A stretch of DNA of 64,000 nt from Ruminococcus sp. Zagget11 (GTDB taxonomy: Bacteria > Bacillota > Clostridia > Oscillospirales > Ruminococcaceae), in contig MSHL01000035.1 in assembly GCA_001941135.1 (NCBI GenBank), positions 1-64,000 on the forward strand. Reading direction: 5' to 3'. Of the stretch, positions 16,556-24,646 are shown in pieces (positions within the stretch are counted from its first letter, which is position 1; each line of letters begins with the position of its first letter). The notes below the pieces were generated by a model. That model made no database searches. It was given only the letters and a program-made list of their open reading frames with translations, and had not been told where the DNA came from. The translations under genes were made by a program, and so were the position numbers.

Positions 16556-17740
16556 ATGGATAAAAAATCGATGTATAAATTAACCTACGGACTGTTCATT
16601 CTCACCGCAAAGGACGGAGATAAGGATAACGGCTGTATCATAAATACCGTTACACAGGTAACCACAGAGCCGAATCGCATAATGGTAGCGGTAAATAAGA
16701 GCAATCTTACTCACGATATGATAATGAACAGCGGGGAATTTAACGTTTCCGTGCTGACCGAAAAATCGCGTTTTGAAACCTATAAGCATTGGGGATTTCA
16801 GTCGGGGCGTGATGCAGACAAGCTTGAAGCCGTAAGCTACAGCAGAAGTGCCAACGGACTGATTTACATTACCGAGGAAACCAATGCCTTTATTTCAGCT
16901 AAGGTAGTGGAACAAACGGATTTAGGCACACATACCATGTTTTTGGCGGAGGTAACGGACGGCGCGGTGCTGTCCGAGGATGAATCCGTTACCTACAGCT
17001 TCTATCAGAAAAGGATTAAGCCTGCGCCTGCCCCCGCTAAGAAGAAAGGCTTTATCTGCACCGTTTGCGGATATATTTACGAGGGAGATGTTCTTCCCGA
17101 CGACTTTATCTGTCCTCTTTGCAAGCACCCCGCATCGGATTTTATTCCCCTTGATGCCGTTGATGAACCGAAAAAATCCGAGGAAAAGGCGAGTGCCGCA
17201 GCTGTAAACGACTATGCGGGCACAAAGACGGAGGAAAACCTTAAAGCAGCGTTTGCGGGCGAATCCGAGGCTAGGAACAAATACACCTACTTTGCATCTG
17301 TTGCAAAAAATGAGGGCTTTGAGCAGATAGCGGATATATTTATGAAAACCGCCGATAATGAAAAGGAACACGCCAAGCTGTGGCTTACGGAGCTGTCGGG
17401 CATAGGCGGCACCACGGATAATCTTCAGTCCGCAGCGGGCGGAGAAAATTACGAGTGGACGGATATGTACGATGATTTTGCAAAAACCGCCGAGGAAGAG
17501 GGATTTCCTGAGCTTGCGGCAAAATTCCGCATGGTGGCGGCGATTGAAAAGCACCACGAGGAGCGCTACCGTGCATTGCTTAAAAATGTCGAGTTGAAGG
17601 AAGTATTTGAAAAGAGTGAGGTAAAAATCTGGGAATGTCGTAACTGCGGTCATATCGTGGTAGGAACGAAAGCCCCCGAAATATGCCCCACCTGCGGATA
17701 CCCTAAGGGATTTTTTGAAATTCGAGCAGAGAATTATTGA
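16556..17740 (+). CDS. Flavin reductase-rubredoxin-rubrerythrin-rubredoxin fusion protein
   Basis: This 394-residue protein joins four redox modules. Residues 1-155 are an FMN-binding flavin reductase domain (as in high-molecular-weight rubredoxin, Hrb). Residues 165-198 are a rubredoxin with Cys168, 171, 186 and 189. Residues 222-345 are a rubrerythrin four-helix bundle with diiron ligands in [18 protein letters not shown] and IEKHHEER. Residues 358-392 are the C-terminal rubredoxin-like site (Cys361, 364, 377, 380). Together they could pass electrons from NAD(P)H through FMN and iron to hydrogen peroxide in one polypeptide, a cytoplasmic oxidant defence in an anaerobe. ATG follows GGGAGG. 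Monocistronic. Confidence 0.93.
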   Translation: MDKKSMYKLTYGLFILTAKDGDKDNGCIINTVTQVTTEPNRIMVAVNKSNLTHDMIMNSGEFNVSVLTEKSRFETYKHWGFQSGRDADKLEAVSYSRSANGLIYITEETNAFISAKVVEQTDLGTHTMFLAEVTDGAVLSEDESVTYSFYQKRIKPAPAPAKKKGFICTVCGYIYEGDVLPDDFICPLCKHPASDFIPLDAVDEPKKSEEKASAAAVNDYAGTKTEENLKAAFAGESEARNKYTYFASVAKNEGFEQIADIFMKTADNEKEHAKLWLTELSGIGGTTDNLQSAAGGENYEWTDMYDDFAKTAEEEGFPELAAKFRMVAAIEKHHEERYRALLKNVELKEVFEKSEVKIWECRNCGHIVVGTKAPEICPTCGYPKGFFEIRAENY

Positions 17741-17905
17741 TTAATGTTTCATTAAATATCGTTCCAAGGGCTTGAAAGGCTTTTGGGGCGATGCTGTTAG
17801 CGGAATAAGTGAAAAGCTTTTCGTTCCGATTAGGGCATGAGGCGGCGGTAAGATTAAAAACAGATTAAATTCAGGTTAAATCCTTTTCTTTTTTGTTCCA
17901 TGCCC

Positions 17906-17934
17906 TTGATTTTCACTGGAAAACATGCTATACT
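17906..17934 (+). promoter_or_regulatory. Promoter of the SPFH/zinc-ribbon membrane module
   Basis: TTGATT (17906-17911) and TATACT (17929-17934) are separated by 17 bp, about 55 bp before the start codon of the first gene. Confidence 0.8.
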
Positions 17935-17994
17935 TTATTGAAAGAATGTTTGTGCCGATTGGCATATGTGACAAATATGACGGAGGTATGTTAT

Positions 17995-19236
17995 ATGGGA
18001 CTTATTTCAGCAGCTGTATCAAGCGTAACGGGCGTGCTCAACGATTCATGGAAAGAGGTAATTGAGCCTGATAATATGGCAGGCGCACTTGCGGTAAGGG
18101 GCTGTGCGGTCAGAAAGGGAAAGAAAAATACCGCAGCTACTCCCGATTATATTACCAACGGTTCTGTTATTCACGTTTATCCAAATACAATAATGCTGCT
18201 TATTGACGGCGGAAAAATTGTTGATTACTGCGCGCAGGAGGGCTACTACACCGTTAATAGCTCTACCGCCCCATCCCTTTTCAACGGCGAGCTTTCCCAG
18301 TCTATTAACGAAACATGGAAGAGATTTCAATTCGGCGGAAAGGCCTCCAACAAGCAGCTTGTTTATTATGTAAACACCGCAGAAATTAAGGGTATCAAAT
18401 TCGGCACAAGAAATCCCGTAAACTACTTTGATACATTCTACAATGCGGAGCTTTTCCTTAGAGCTCACGGTTCATATTCCATTAAAATTACCGATCCGAT
18501 TAAGTTCTTTGTGGAGTTTGTTGCCTCGGGTACATCAAGAGTTGATGTCAGCGATCTTTCGGGACAGCTTTTCGATGAATTTGCGGAGGCGTTCCAGGCG
18601 GCAATAAATCAGATGTCGGTTGACGGTGTAAGAATTTCCACCGTAGCGTCCAAGGCAGGAGTGCTTTCCGACTATATGTCTACCGCACTTGATGAAAAGT
18701 GGAGAGATTTAAGGGGAATAGAAATCTGCTCCGTAGGTATCGGCAGTATATCCTACGACGACGAGTCCAAGGAGCTTATCAATATGCGCAACAAGGGCGC
18801 TATGATGACCGATCCCACAATTAGAGAGGGATACGTTCAGGCGGCTGTTGCCCACGGCATAGAAAAAGCGGGTTCAAATAAATCCGGTGCTGCGGGCGCA
18901 TTTATGGGTGTCGGTATGGGTATGTCAAGCGCAGGAGGATTTATGGAGGCTGCAAGCCGTACCAATGCCGCACAGATGGAAAGCATTTCGGTAAACGCTA
19001 TCGATAGCTGGACCTGCGGCTGCGGTAAGGTCAATGAGGGTAATTTCTGTTCGGCGTGCGGTGCTAAAAGACCCGTAAACGATACATGGAAATGCTCCTG
19101 CGGTAATATGGCAAGCGGCAGCTTCTGTTCCAATTGCGGCGCAAAGAAGCCTGATAACGGTCAGTGGAAATGCTCCTGCGGAAATACTGCAACAGGCAGC
19201 TTCTGCTCTAATTGCGGTTCAAAAAAGCCCGATTAA
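17995..19236 (+). CDS. SPFH-domain protein with tandem C-terminal zinc ribbons (YdjI-like)
   Basis: The 413-residue protein begins MGLISAAVSSVTG and carries an SPFH (stomatin/flotillin-like) domain over about residues 35-300, of the type annotated as virion core protein and related to Bacillus YdjI. The tail (about 338-413) holds three near-identical zinc ribbons, each CxC-x8-9-CxxC (CGCGKVNEGNFCSACG, CSCGNMASGSFCSNCG, CSCGNTATGSFCSNCG). No membrane helix is evident, so it probably sits on the cytoplasmic face. In Bacillus, YdjI works with YdjG/YdjH to recruit a PspA homologue to the membrane. The start is ATG after CGGAGGT; a longer frame from 17893 is rejected. Confidence 0.85.
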   Translation: MGLISAAVSSVTGVLNDSWKEVIEPDNMAGALAVRGCAVRKGKKNTAATPDYITNGSVIHVYPNTIMLLIDGGKIVDYCAQEGYYTVNSSTAPSLFNGELSQSINETWKRFQFGGKASNKQLVYYVNTAEIKGIKFGTRNPVNYFDTFYNAELFLRAHGSYSIKITDPIKFFVEFVASGTSRVDVSDLSGQLFDEFAEAFQAAINQMSVDGVRISTVASKAGVLSDYMSTALDEKWRDLRGIEICSVGIGSISYDDESKELINMRNKGAMMTDPTIREGYVQAAVAHGIEKAGSNKSGAAGAFMGVGMGMSSAGGFMEAASRTNAAQMESISVNAIDSWTCGCGKVNEGNFCSACGAKRPVNDTWKCSCGNMASGSFCSNCGAKKPDNGQWKCSCGNTATGSFCSNCGSKKPD

Positions 19237-19280
19237 TTTATAACATAATTCGATGACAGCTTGTTTAGGGGGAATTTGCT

Positions 19281-20390
19281 TTGAAATCCACTGTACAATA
19301 TAAATGTCCCGACTGCGACGGCGATATTCATTATGACCCGAAAATGCGTATGTTTGCCTGCGACTGGTGTCATTCCTACTTTACCAAGGAACAGCTTGTG
19401 GGAGATGAGGATTTCGCCGAGGACGATAACGATACGCCAAATTATGCCGATGAGCTTGATGTGTACGTCTGTGCAAGCTGCGGCGCTGAAATAGTATGCG
19501 ACCACAATACATCCGCAACCTTTTGCCGCTATTGCCACAGTCCCGTTGCTCTTAAAGGCAGATTAAGCGGGAATTATCGTCCGGAATACATTATTCCTTT
19601 CAAGATTGACAAGGATATGGCGATTGCAGCTCTCAGAGAGGAATTTAAAAAGGAGTTTTTTGCCAGCAAGACATTTTTAAGCGATGCTACTCTTGAAACT
19701 ATGAAAGGTCTGTATGTTCCTTTCTGGATGGCTGATTGTGACGTCCACTCGATGATTGAGGGAACGGGAAGCAAACCAAGCCCTTATAATGACTTTGTGG
19801 CAATGAATTATGGCGTTGGCGGTTTCCATGGTTCATATGGTGATGATAAAAGCTTTCAGTACAAATTTGTAAGGCACGCCGATATCCATTTTTCTAAGGT
19901 TCCTATTGTAGCATCAAAGCAAATTAACGATGAGCTGATTAATCCCATTGAGCCTTATTCCTATTCCGAGCTTAAGGATTTTTCCATGTCATATTTGTCG
20001 GGGCTTTATGCGGAAAAATTCGACCTTTCTCCGGGACGAATAAACGGAAAGCTTCATGCAAAGCTTCGATCGGGTGCAGAAGCTACTATTGAAAGAGTTT
20101 CAATGACTGCCTATCAAAATATAAATGTCAGAAACAATCTGCTTACGATAAAGAGCTGTGACTGGCACTTTGTGCTGCTGCCTGTGTGGTTTATGAGCTA
20201 TAAATTCGGGAGAGATACATATTTTTATGCGGTCAACGGTCAGACAGGAAAAGCATATGGAAAATATCCATTGTCTATTTTTAAGGTCTTGCTGAGTGGA
20301 GTTGCCGTGGGGCTGTTGTCCGCCTTTTTCCCGATAGCCTCACTTATTGTATTGACATCTGCTTCGACAAGCTTAGCTAAAAAGAAATAG
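19281..20390 (+). CDS. TFIIB-type zinc-ribbon membrane protein (YdjG-like), copy 1
   Basis: The 369-residue protein starts with TTG at 19281 after AGGGGGAA. Residues 1-100 contain two zinc ribbons (CPDC with CDWC, then CASC with CRYC). The middle (about 110-310) is a conserved soluble domain with KGLYVPFWMADC and LLPVWFMSYKF. The last 45 residues are strongly hydrophobic (two membrane helices). It is 53 percent-looking similar by eye along its whole length to the gene at 20889, so the pair arose by duplication; an unruly insert (about residues 160-185, SKPSPYNDFVAMNYG) is specific to this copy. Function is inferred from Bacillus YdjG: membrane-anchored partner of the SPFH protein. Confidence 0.82.
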   Translation: MKSTVQYKCPDCDGDIHYDPKMRMFACDWCHSYFTKEQLVGDEDFAEDDNDTPNYADELDVYVCASCGAEIVCDHNTSATFCRYCHSPVALKGRLSGNYRPEYIIPFKIDKDMAIAALREEFKKEFFASKTFLSDATLETMKGLYVPFWMADCDVHSMIEGTGSKPSPYNDFVAMNYGVGGFHGSYGDDKSFQYKFVRHADIHFSKVPIVASKQINDELINPIEPYSYSELKDFSMSYLSGLYAEKFDLSPGRINGKLHAKLRSGAEATIERVSMTAYQNINVRNNLLTIKSCDWHFVLLPVWFMSYKFGRDTYFYAVNGQTGKAYGKYPLSIFKVLLSGVAVGLLSAFFPIASLIVLTSASTSLAKKK

Positions 20391-20398
20391 GGAAAAAA

Positions 20399-20791
20399 AT
20401 GATGGTAAGGGTATATAAATTTAAATATTTGCTGTTCTGCCTTTCGGCGGCCGCTATTTTCCTTGCAATGCTTTTTTGCGGCGGAACAAACGCTCACGCC
20501 AATGAATACTGTTTTGGTGATAACGGTTCTTGCAATGAATATTATTCCGCTGCTTCCTTTTCGCCCGTGCTCCTGACTTCAACGGTGACCGAGGGTGAGG
20601 ACGAGGACTTAGAAGCCTACGAAAGCGCCAACGGAAATGATTTTGTTAGACCAATTTTAGGTATCGTAACCGGAATTGCATTCGTCATTTTAACAATTTT
20701 GAGATACAGAAATTACAAAAAGGTGAGTGCAGGACTGTATGTGAAGTACGATGATATTGACATAACCTATCAATCGGACTTGCTCGAATGA
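20399..20791 (+). CDS. Small membrane protein: TPM-protein paralogue lacking the TPM domain
   Basis: The 130-residue product has an N-terminal signal or anchor (residues 8-33, ends THAHAN-like), a short acidic extracytoplasmic segment, a second hydrophobic helix (about 85-101) and a cytoplasmic tail ILRYRNYKKVSAGLYVKYDD. That tail is clearly homologous to FTRYRKYEKVSAVSYIRDGS of the TPM protein encoded at 21947, but the 130-residue TPM domain and the Gly/His tail are missing. It starts 8 bp after copy 1 of the zinc-ribbon gene, as the TPM protein follows copy 2. The ribosome binding site (AGGGAA) is weak, suggesting translational coupling. Confidence 0.75.
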   Translation: MMVRVYKFKYLLFCLSAAAIFLAMLFCGGTNAHANEYCFGDNGSCNEYYSAASFSPVLLTSTVTEGEDEDLEAYESANGNDFVRPILGIVTGIAFVILTILRYRNYKKVSAGLYVKYDDIDITYQSDLLE

Positions 20792-20888
20792 TATTTTGAT
20801 GCATAATATTTACCGACTAAAGCTGTTTATGTTTTTTTTGTAAAACGCTTTTGTCGGTGCTTTTTGTTTTTGATAGTGAGGTGTTAGC

Positions 20889-21950
20889 TTGGAATCAACG
20901 GTACAGTACAAATGCCCAAACTGCGGCGGTGAATTGCGATTTGACCCGAATACTCAAGGCTTTGCCTGCGACTGGTGCAATTCACTTTTTGCTTACGGTG
21001 AAATTGTTGAAGATGTTTCCGAGGAATTCTCGGCGGATGATGTACAGCAGGAATACGGCGGAAAGCATGACTATTCCGATGAAACCGATGTATATGTTTG
21101 TTCAAGCTGCGGCGCAGAAATAATATGCGATCGCAACACGGCGGCAACATTCTGCTGCTATTGTCATAATCCCGTGTCATTAAGCGGCAGATTAAGCGGA
21201 GAATTTCGCCCGGAAACTGTAATTCCATTTAAGATAGACAGGGAAAAGGCTTTGAAAATATTTACAGAGCGTTTTAAGAAAAAATGGTTTGTTCCGAGGG
21301 ATTTTCTGTCACAGTCGCAGCTTGAAACCATGACGGGGCTTTATGTGCCGTACTGGATGGCGGACTGCGGTGTTCAAGCAAGTATTTCGGGAGTGGGAAA
21401 AATTCAAATGCCTGTTGTCAGACATGGCGGCAGTGCAATTTTAGTCAAGGCTTTTTCCGTTTCAAGAGAGGGAACCATGCGCTTTGACAAGGTTCCTGCC
21501 GATGCATCGAGGAGAATTGACGATGAGCTTATAGATGCCATAGAGCCTTTTTCCTATTCGGAGCTTACCGATTTTTCCATGTCGTATTTGTCGGGCTTCT
21601 ATGCGGATAAGTATGATGTAAATACGGATGAGCTGCTGCCGAGAATAAAAAACAGGCTTATTCCCGCATCGGAACAGATGCTCCGAAAGGATATAACCGG
21701 CTATACGACTGTGGATATTAAGCAGCGTTCGGTGCGTATACTTGATATAAATTGGCACTACGCCTTGCTGCCCGTGTGGTTTATGAACTATAACCACAGA
21801 GGTAAAACCTATTCCTATGCCATTAACGGTCAGACGGGAAAAATTTCGGGTAAATATCCCATATCACCGCTGAAAACCGCTATAGGTGCGCTTATTGCTG
21901 CAGTAATCGCATTTTTGGCAGTATACATTGTGGGGGTGAGCCGTTTATGA
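20889..21950 (+). CDS. TFIIB-type zinc-ribbon membrane protein (YdjG-like), copy 2
   Basis: A 353-residue paralogue of the protein at 19281: zinc ribbons CPNC/CDWC and CSSC/CCYC in the first 100 residues, the central TGLYVPYWMADC and ALLPVWFMNYN segments, and one hydrophobic helix at the C-terminus (about 325-348). It starts with TTG at 20889 after GTGAGGTG, and its stop overlaps the ATG of the TPM gene by 4 bp. The 97-bp gap before it is the largest in the module and may hold a second promoter, though none is clear. Confidence 0.82.
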   Translation: MESTVQYKCPNCGGELRFDPNTQGFACDWCNSLFAYGEIVEDVSEEFSADDVQQEYGGKHDYSDETDVYVCSSCGAEIICDRNTAATFCCYCHNPVSLSGRLSGEFRPETVIPFKIDREKALKIFTERFKKKWFVPRDFLSQSQLETMTGLYVPYWMADCGVQASISGVGKIQMPVVRHGGSAILVKAFSVSREGTMRFDKVPADASRRIDDELIDAIEPFSYSELTDFSMSYLSGFYADKYDVNTDELLPRIKNRLIPASEQMLRKDITGYTTVDIKQRSVRILDINWHYALLPVWFMNYNHRGKTYSYAINGQTGKISGKYPISPLKTAIGALIAAVIAFLAVYIVGVSRL

Positions 21951-22729
21951 CAGTCAGTAACGGAAAATGCCTAAGGATATTCTGCACAGCCATTTTTGCC
22001 GCAATTTTTGTAATGCTTCTAGGAGGAATAAATGCTTCTGCCGATGTATATTTCAGCGATGAGGCGGGACTTTATTCCGAAGAGGATAAAAGCATGATAC
22101 TTGAGCGTATGGAAAGCTGCTCCGATGAAACAGGGTGGAATATCGGAATAGCTACCACGCTTTACGGTACAGGCAGTCAGTCCGGTGCTTCAAGGCTTGC
22201 AGATAGCTATTATGAAAAGGCTTTTGGCGCAAACTCATCGGGAGCTCTTTATCTATGCGATATTGATTACCGCTATGTTGCGGTGTATGGCAGTGCGAAT
22301 GATTATATATACGGCTCACGGCTTAACAAAATGCTTGACAAAATAAATGATTATTACATGGATTACGATGACCTTAATGCGGCTCTGGCATTTATTTCTG
22401 CTGTTGAATCCGCTGCAAAGGGCGGATCCTCCTACTATGGATCACTGAATTCGGAGTACATATTCCCCGCGGTGATTTGTGCTGTATTGGCGGCAGTAAT
22501 ATGTGTTATAGTCGTATTTACAAGGTATAGAAAATACGAAAAGGTGAGCGCCGTTTCCTATATCAGAGATGGCAGTGTGAATATAACGGGGCGCAGCGAC
22601 AGGTTTATAAGAGAATATCTCATACGCACCGACAACGGTCTCAACGGAGGCCGCGGAGGACATGGCGGCGGTTATCACGGCGGCGGTGGAGGTCACCACG
22701 GTGGCGGTGGCAGAGGCGGAAGAAGATAG
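21947..22729 (+). CDS. TPM-domain membrane protein with Gly/His-rich tail (YdjH-like)
   Basis: The 260-residue protein has a signal peptide (about 1-33), a TPM domain (about 35-165; VYFSDEAGLYSEEDKSMI at its start), a membrane helix (176-195), a short cytoplasmic segment and a C-terminal tail of about 25 residues made of Gly, His and Arg only. TPM domains face outside and are known from photosystem maintenance factors and envelope proteins. Start overlaps the preceding gene (ATGA). In Bacillus the equivalent YdjH pairs with YdjG. The Gly/His tail could bind metal, but this is inference. Confidence 0.85.
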   Translation: MTVSNGKCLRIFCTAIFAAIFVMLLGGINASADVYFSDEAGLYSEEDKSMILERMESCSDETGWNIGIATTLYGTGSQSGASRLADSYYEKAFGANSSGALYLCDIDYRYVAVYGSANDYIYGSRLNKMLDKINDYYMDYDDLNAALAFISAVESAAKGGSSYYGSLNSEYIFPAVICAVLAAVICVIVVFTRYRKYEKVSAVSYIRDGSVNITGRSDRFIREYLIRTDNGLNGGRGGHGGGYHGGGGGHHGGGGRGGRR

Positions 22730-22741
22730 GAGGAAGCTATT

Positions 22742-24127
22742 GTGATAGATGTAAAGGCAGAAACCGAACGATATTACGAAAGTGCCGTGGAGCTGCTTAA
22801 AACGCTTGTGTCATATGAAAGCGTTTTGTCAGAGCCACAGGAGAATATGCCCTATGGAAAAAATTGTGCGCAGTGTCTGGGTGCAGCCCGTGCATATCTT
22901 GAAAAAGAGGGGTTTTTAACAGCGGAATTTGATAATCACGCCATAACCGCCGCTTTTGACGAAAGAGAGCCGCAGCTGGGTATATTGTGTCACTTAGATG
23001 TCGTTCCTGCGGGAGATGGCTGGAACAGCGATCCGTTTACGCTGGTTCAAAAGGGAAATAAGCTTATCGGCAGGGGAGCGATAGACGATAAAGGCCCTGC
23101 GGCAGCGGTTATTACTGCTATGCGCATAATTAAGGACAGCGGTATCCCTATAAGGAAAAATGTGCGGCTTATTCTCGGCTCAAACGAAGAAAACGGTTCA
23201 AGCGATATGGAATACTACCGCAGTAAGGAGGATTTTTCTCCAATGCTCTTTACTCCCGATGGTTCTTTTCCCATAATAACCATTGAAAAGGGAATGATCC
23301 GCTGTAAAATAACGTCAAAGCTGCCTGCCGACAGTTCAAAGGCTATTATTTCACTTGAGGGCGGTACTGCAGTGAATGCCGTTCCCGAAAAAGCGTCCGT
23401 TTGTTTAAGGGGATTTTCCCGTGGGGATATAAACAGAGCAGCCGAAGAAACTCATCTTGACGATATAACCTTTGAAATTACCGAAAACGGCGATGAAATT
23501 CTTATTAAGGCAAAGGGAAAGAGTGCCCATGCATCTACACCTCAGCAGGGAAGAAATGCCGCCGCCGCAATATTTACCCTTTTAAGCAGGCTTGACTTTG
23601 GCAATGAAACGGATAAAATCATAAGGGGAATATGCACACTGTTCCCGTTCGGTGAAACGGACGGTGCTTCGGCGGGAGTAAAATGCGGCGATGAAAAATC
23701 GGGAGAGCTTACTCTCGTTATGGGACTTGTGTCGGTAAAGGACGGATTTCTCAGAATTGACATAGACAGCCGTATTCCTGTCAGCAGAAATACCGAGGAT
23801 ATATCAGGGACGCTCGAATTATCGGCAGCGAAATATGGTTTGGATGCACAGGTGTATTTGCGCAGCGAGGCACATTGTGTCGATGAAAACAGCGATTTTA
23901 TTCGTACACTTTTGGAGGTATACGAAAGGGTATCGGGAATGAAGGGCGAGTGTCTTGCCATAGGCGGCGGCACATACGTTCATGACACCGAAAACGGAGT
24001 TGCATTCGGTGCGGAATGGGATGGCGTCGATAATCATATGCACGGTGCAGATGAGTTTATCACAACGGAGGAACTGAAAAAGGATATAGAAATGTACACC
24101 AAAACCATATTACGGCTATGCTGTTAA
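22742..24127 (+). CDS. pepV: M20-family dipeptidase (PepV-like)
   Basis: A 461-residue zinc aminopeptidase that hydrolyses dipeptides in the cytoplasm. The co-catalytic zinc ligands are visible: His and Asp in GILCHLDVVPAGDGW, bridging Asp in GRGAIDDKGP, the catalytic Glu pair in GSNEENGSSDME, and the C-terminal His in EWDGVDNHMHGADEF. A lid domain is inserted at about residues 185-380. GTG at 22742 follows AGGAGG and lies 12 bp after the TPM gene, so it may be co-transcribed with the membrane module, though no functional link is evident. Confidence 0.92.
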   Translation: MIDVKAETERYYESAVELLKTLVSYESVLSEPQENMPYGKNCAQCLGAARAYLEKEGFLTAEFDNHAITAAFDEREPQLGILCHLDVVPAGDGWNSDPFTLVQKGNKLIGRGAIDDKGPAAAVITAMRIIKDSGIPIRKNVRLILGSNEENGSSDMEYYRSKEDFSPMLFTPDGSFPIITIEKGMIRCKITSKLPADSSKAIISLEGGTAVNAVPEKASVCLRGFSRGDINRAAEETHLDDITFEITENGDEILIKAKGKSAHASTPQQGRNAAAAIFTLLSRLDFGNETDKIIRGICTLFPFGETDGASAGVKCGDEKSGELTLVMGLVSVKDGFLRIDIDSRIPVSRNTEDISGTLELSAAKYGLDAQVYLRSEAHCVDENSDFIRTLLEVYERVSGMKGECLAIGGGTYVHDTENGVAFGAEWDGVDNHMHGADEFITTEELKKDIEMYTKTILRLCC

Positions 24128-24139
24128 GGAGGATTCACA

Positions 24140-24544
24140 ATGAAGGGATCGTCATCTGCTTCAAAATATTTTGAGATACCTAAGTTTTTCTATTTTTCAC
24201 AAAAGGGCACTTATTCGGGAAGTGTTACCGACAGGGATTTCAACTATAAAGCCGTCCCTATCTGTCCTAAGGAGGGAGATAAGGTTCTGCGGGCATCATA
24301 TTGGTCGGGAAAAAATTGCCTTGAAAAGAGTGAAAATGTAACCACCAAGGAATTTCCCTTTAATGAAAGCGGTCATTCTGAAATGGTTAAATGGCTTGAG
24401 GACAGCTGTTTGTCAAGAGATGAGGTTAAGCCTGATTACAAAATCAGACAGGCGCTTGCCGAAAAGATACGCAAGGAAAATATCAAGCCTGCAAATACCG
24501 CAAAGGTAATTCGGGACGGCTTTCAAGAAAGCGCCGAGCGATAG
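24140..24544 (+). CDS. Conserved-looking hypothetical protein downstream of pepV
   Basis: A 134-residue soluble, charged protein (many Lys/Glu) with no signal or membrane segment. ATG is well placed after TAAGGAGG, 12 bp from the dipeptidase stop, so it is translated as the last gene of that transcript and precedes a strong terminator. I recognise no domain. The N-terminal half is rich in aromatics (YFEIPKFFYFSQKGTY) and the C-terminal half is probably helical (IRQALAEKIRKENIKPA). Confidence 0.75.
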   Translation: MKGSSSASKYFEIPKFFYFSQKGTYSGSVTDRDFNYKAVPICPKEGDKVLRASYWSGKNCLEKSENVTTKEFPFNESGHSEMVKWLEDSCLSRDEVKPDYKIRQALAEKIRKENIKPANTAKVIRDGFQESAER

Positions 24545-24603
24545 CTTTCACAGCCCTCTTAATGAGGTGCTGCAGTATCTTATCAACGAGAATCAGCATA
24601 GAT

Positions 24604-24645
24604 AAAACCGCGTGTCAACCGATTATGGTCTGACACGCGGTTTTT
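24604..24645. terminator. Bidirectional terminator between convergent operons
   Basis: CCGCGTGTCA (24608-24617) pairs perfectly with TGACACGCGG (24631-24640), flanked by AAAA on the left and TTTTT on the right, so it can end both the pepV transcript and the minus-strand pncB transcript. Confidence 0.93.
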
Positions 24646-24646
24646 G

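Noticed and set aside
16922..17653. 243-codon open frame opposite the rubrerythrin fusion
   Set aside because: Antisense shadow of a gene with clear Cys and diiron motifs.
17741..17900. Two weak hairpins after the rubrerythrin gene (CCAAGGGC/GGCTTTTGG and GAAAAGCTTTTC)
   Set aside because: Several mismatches or G-U pairs and no U-run in the right place.
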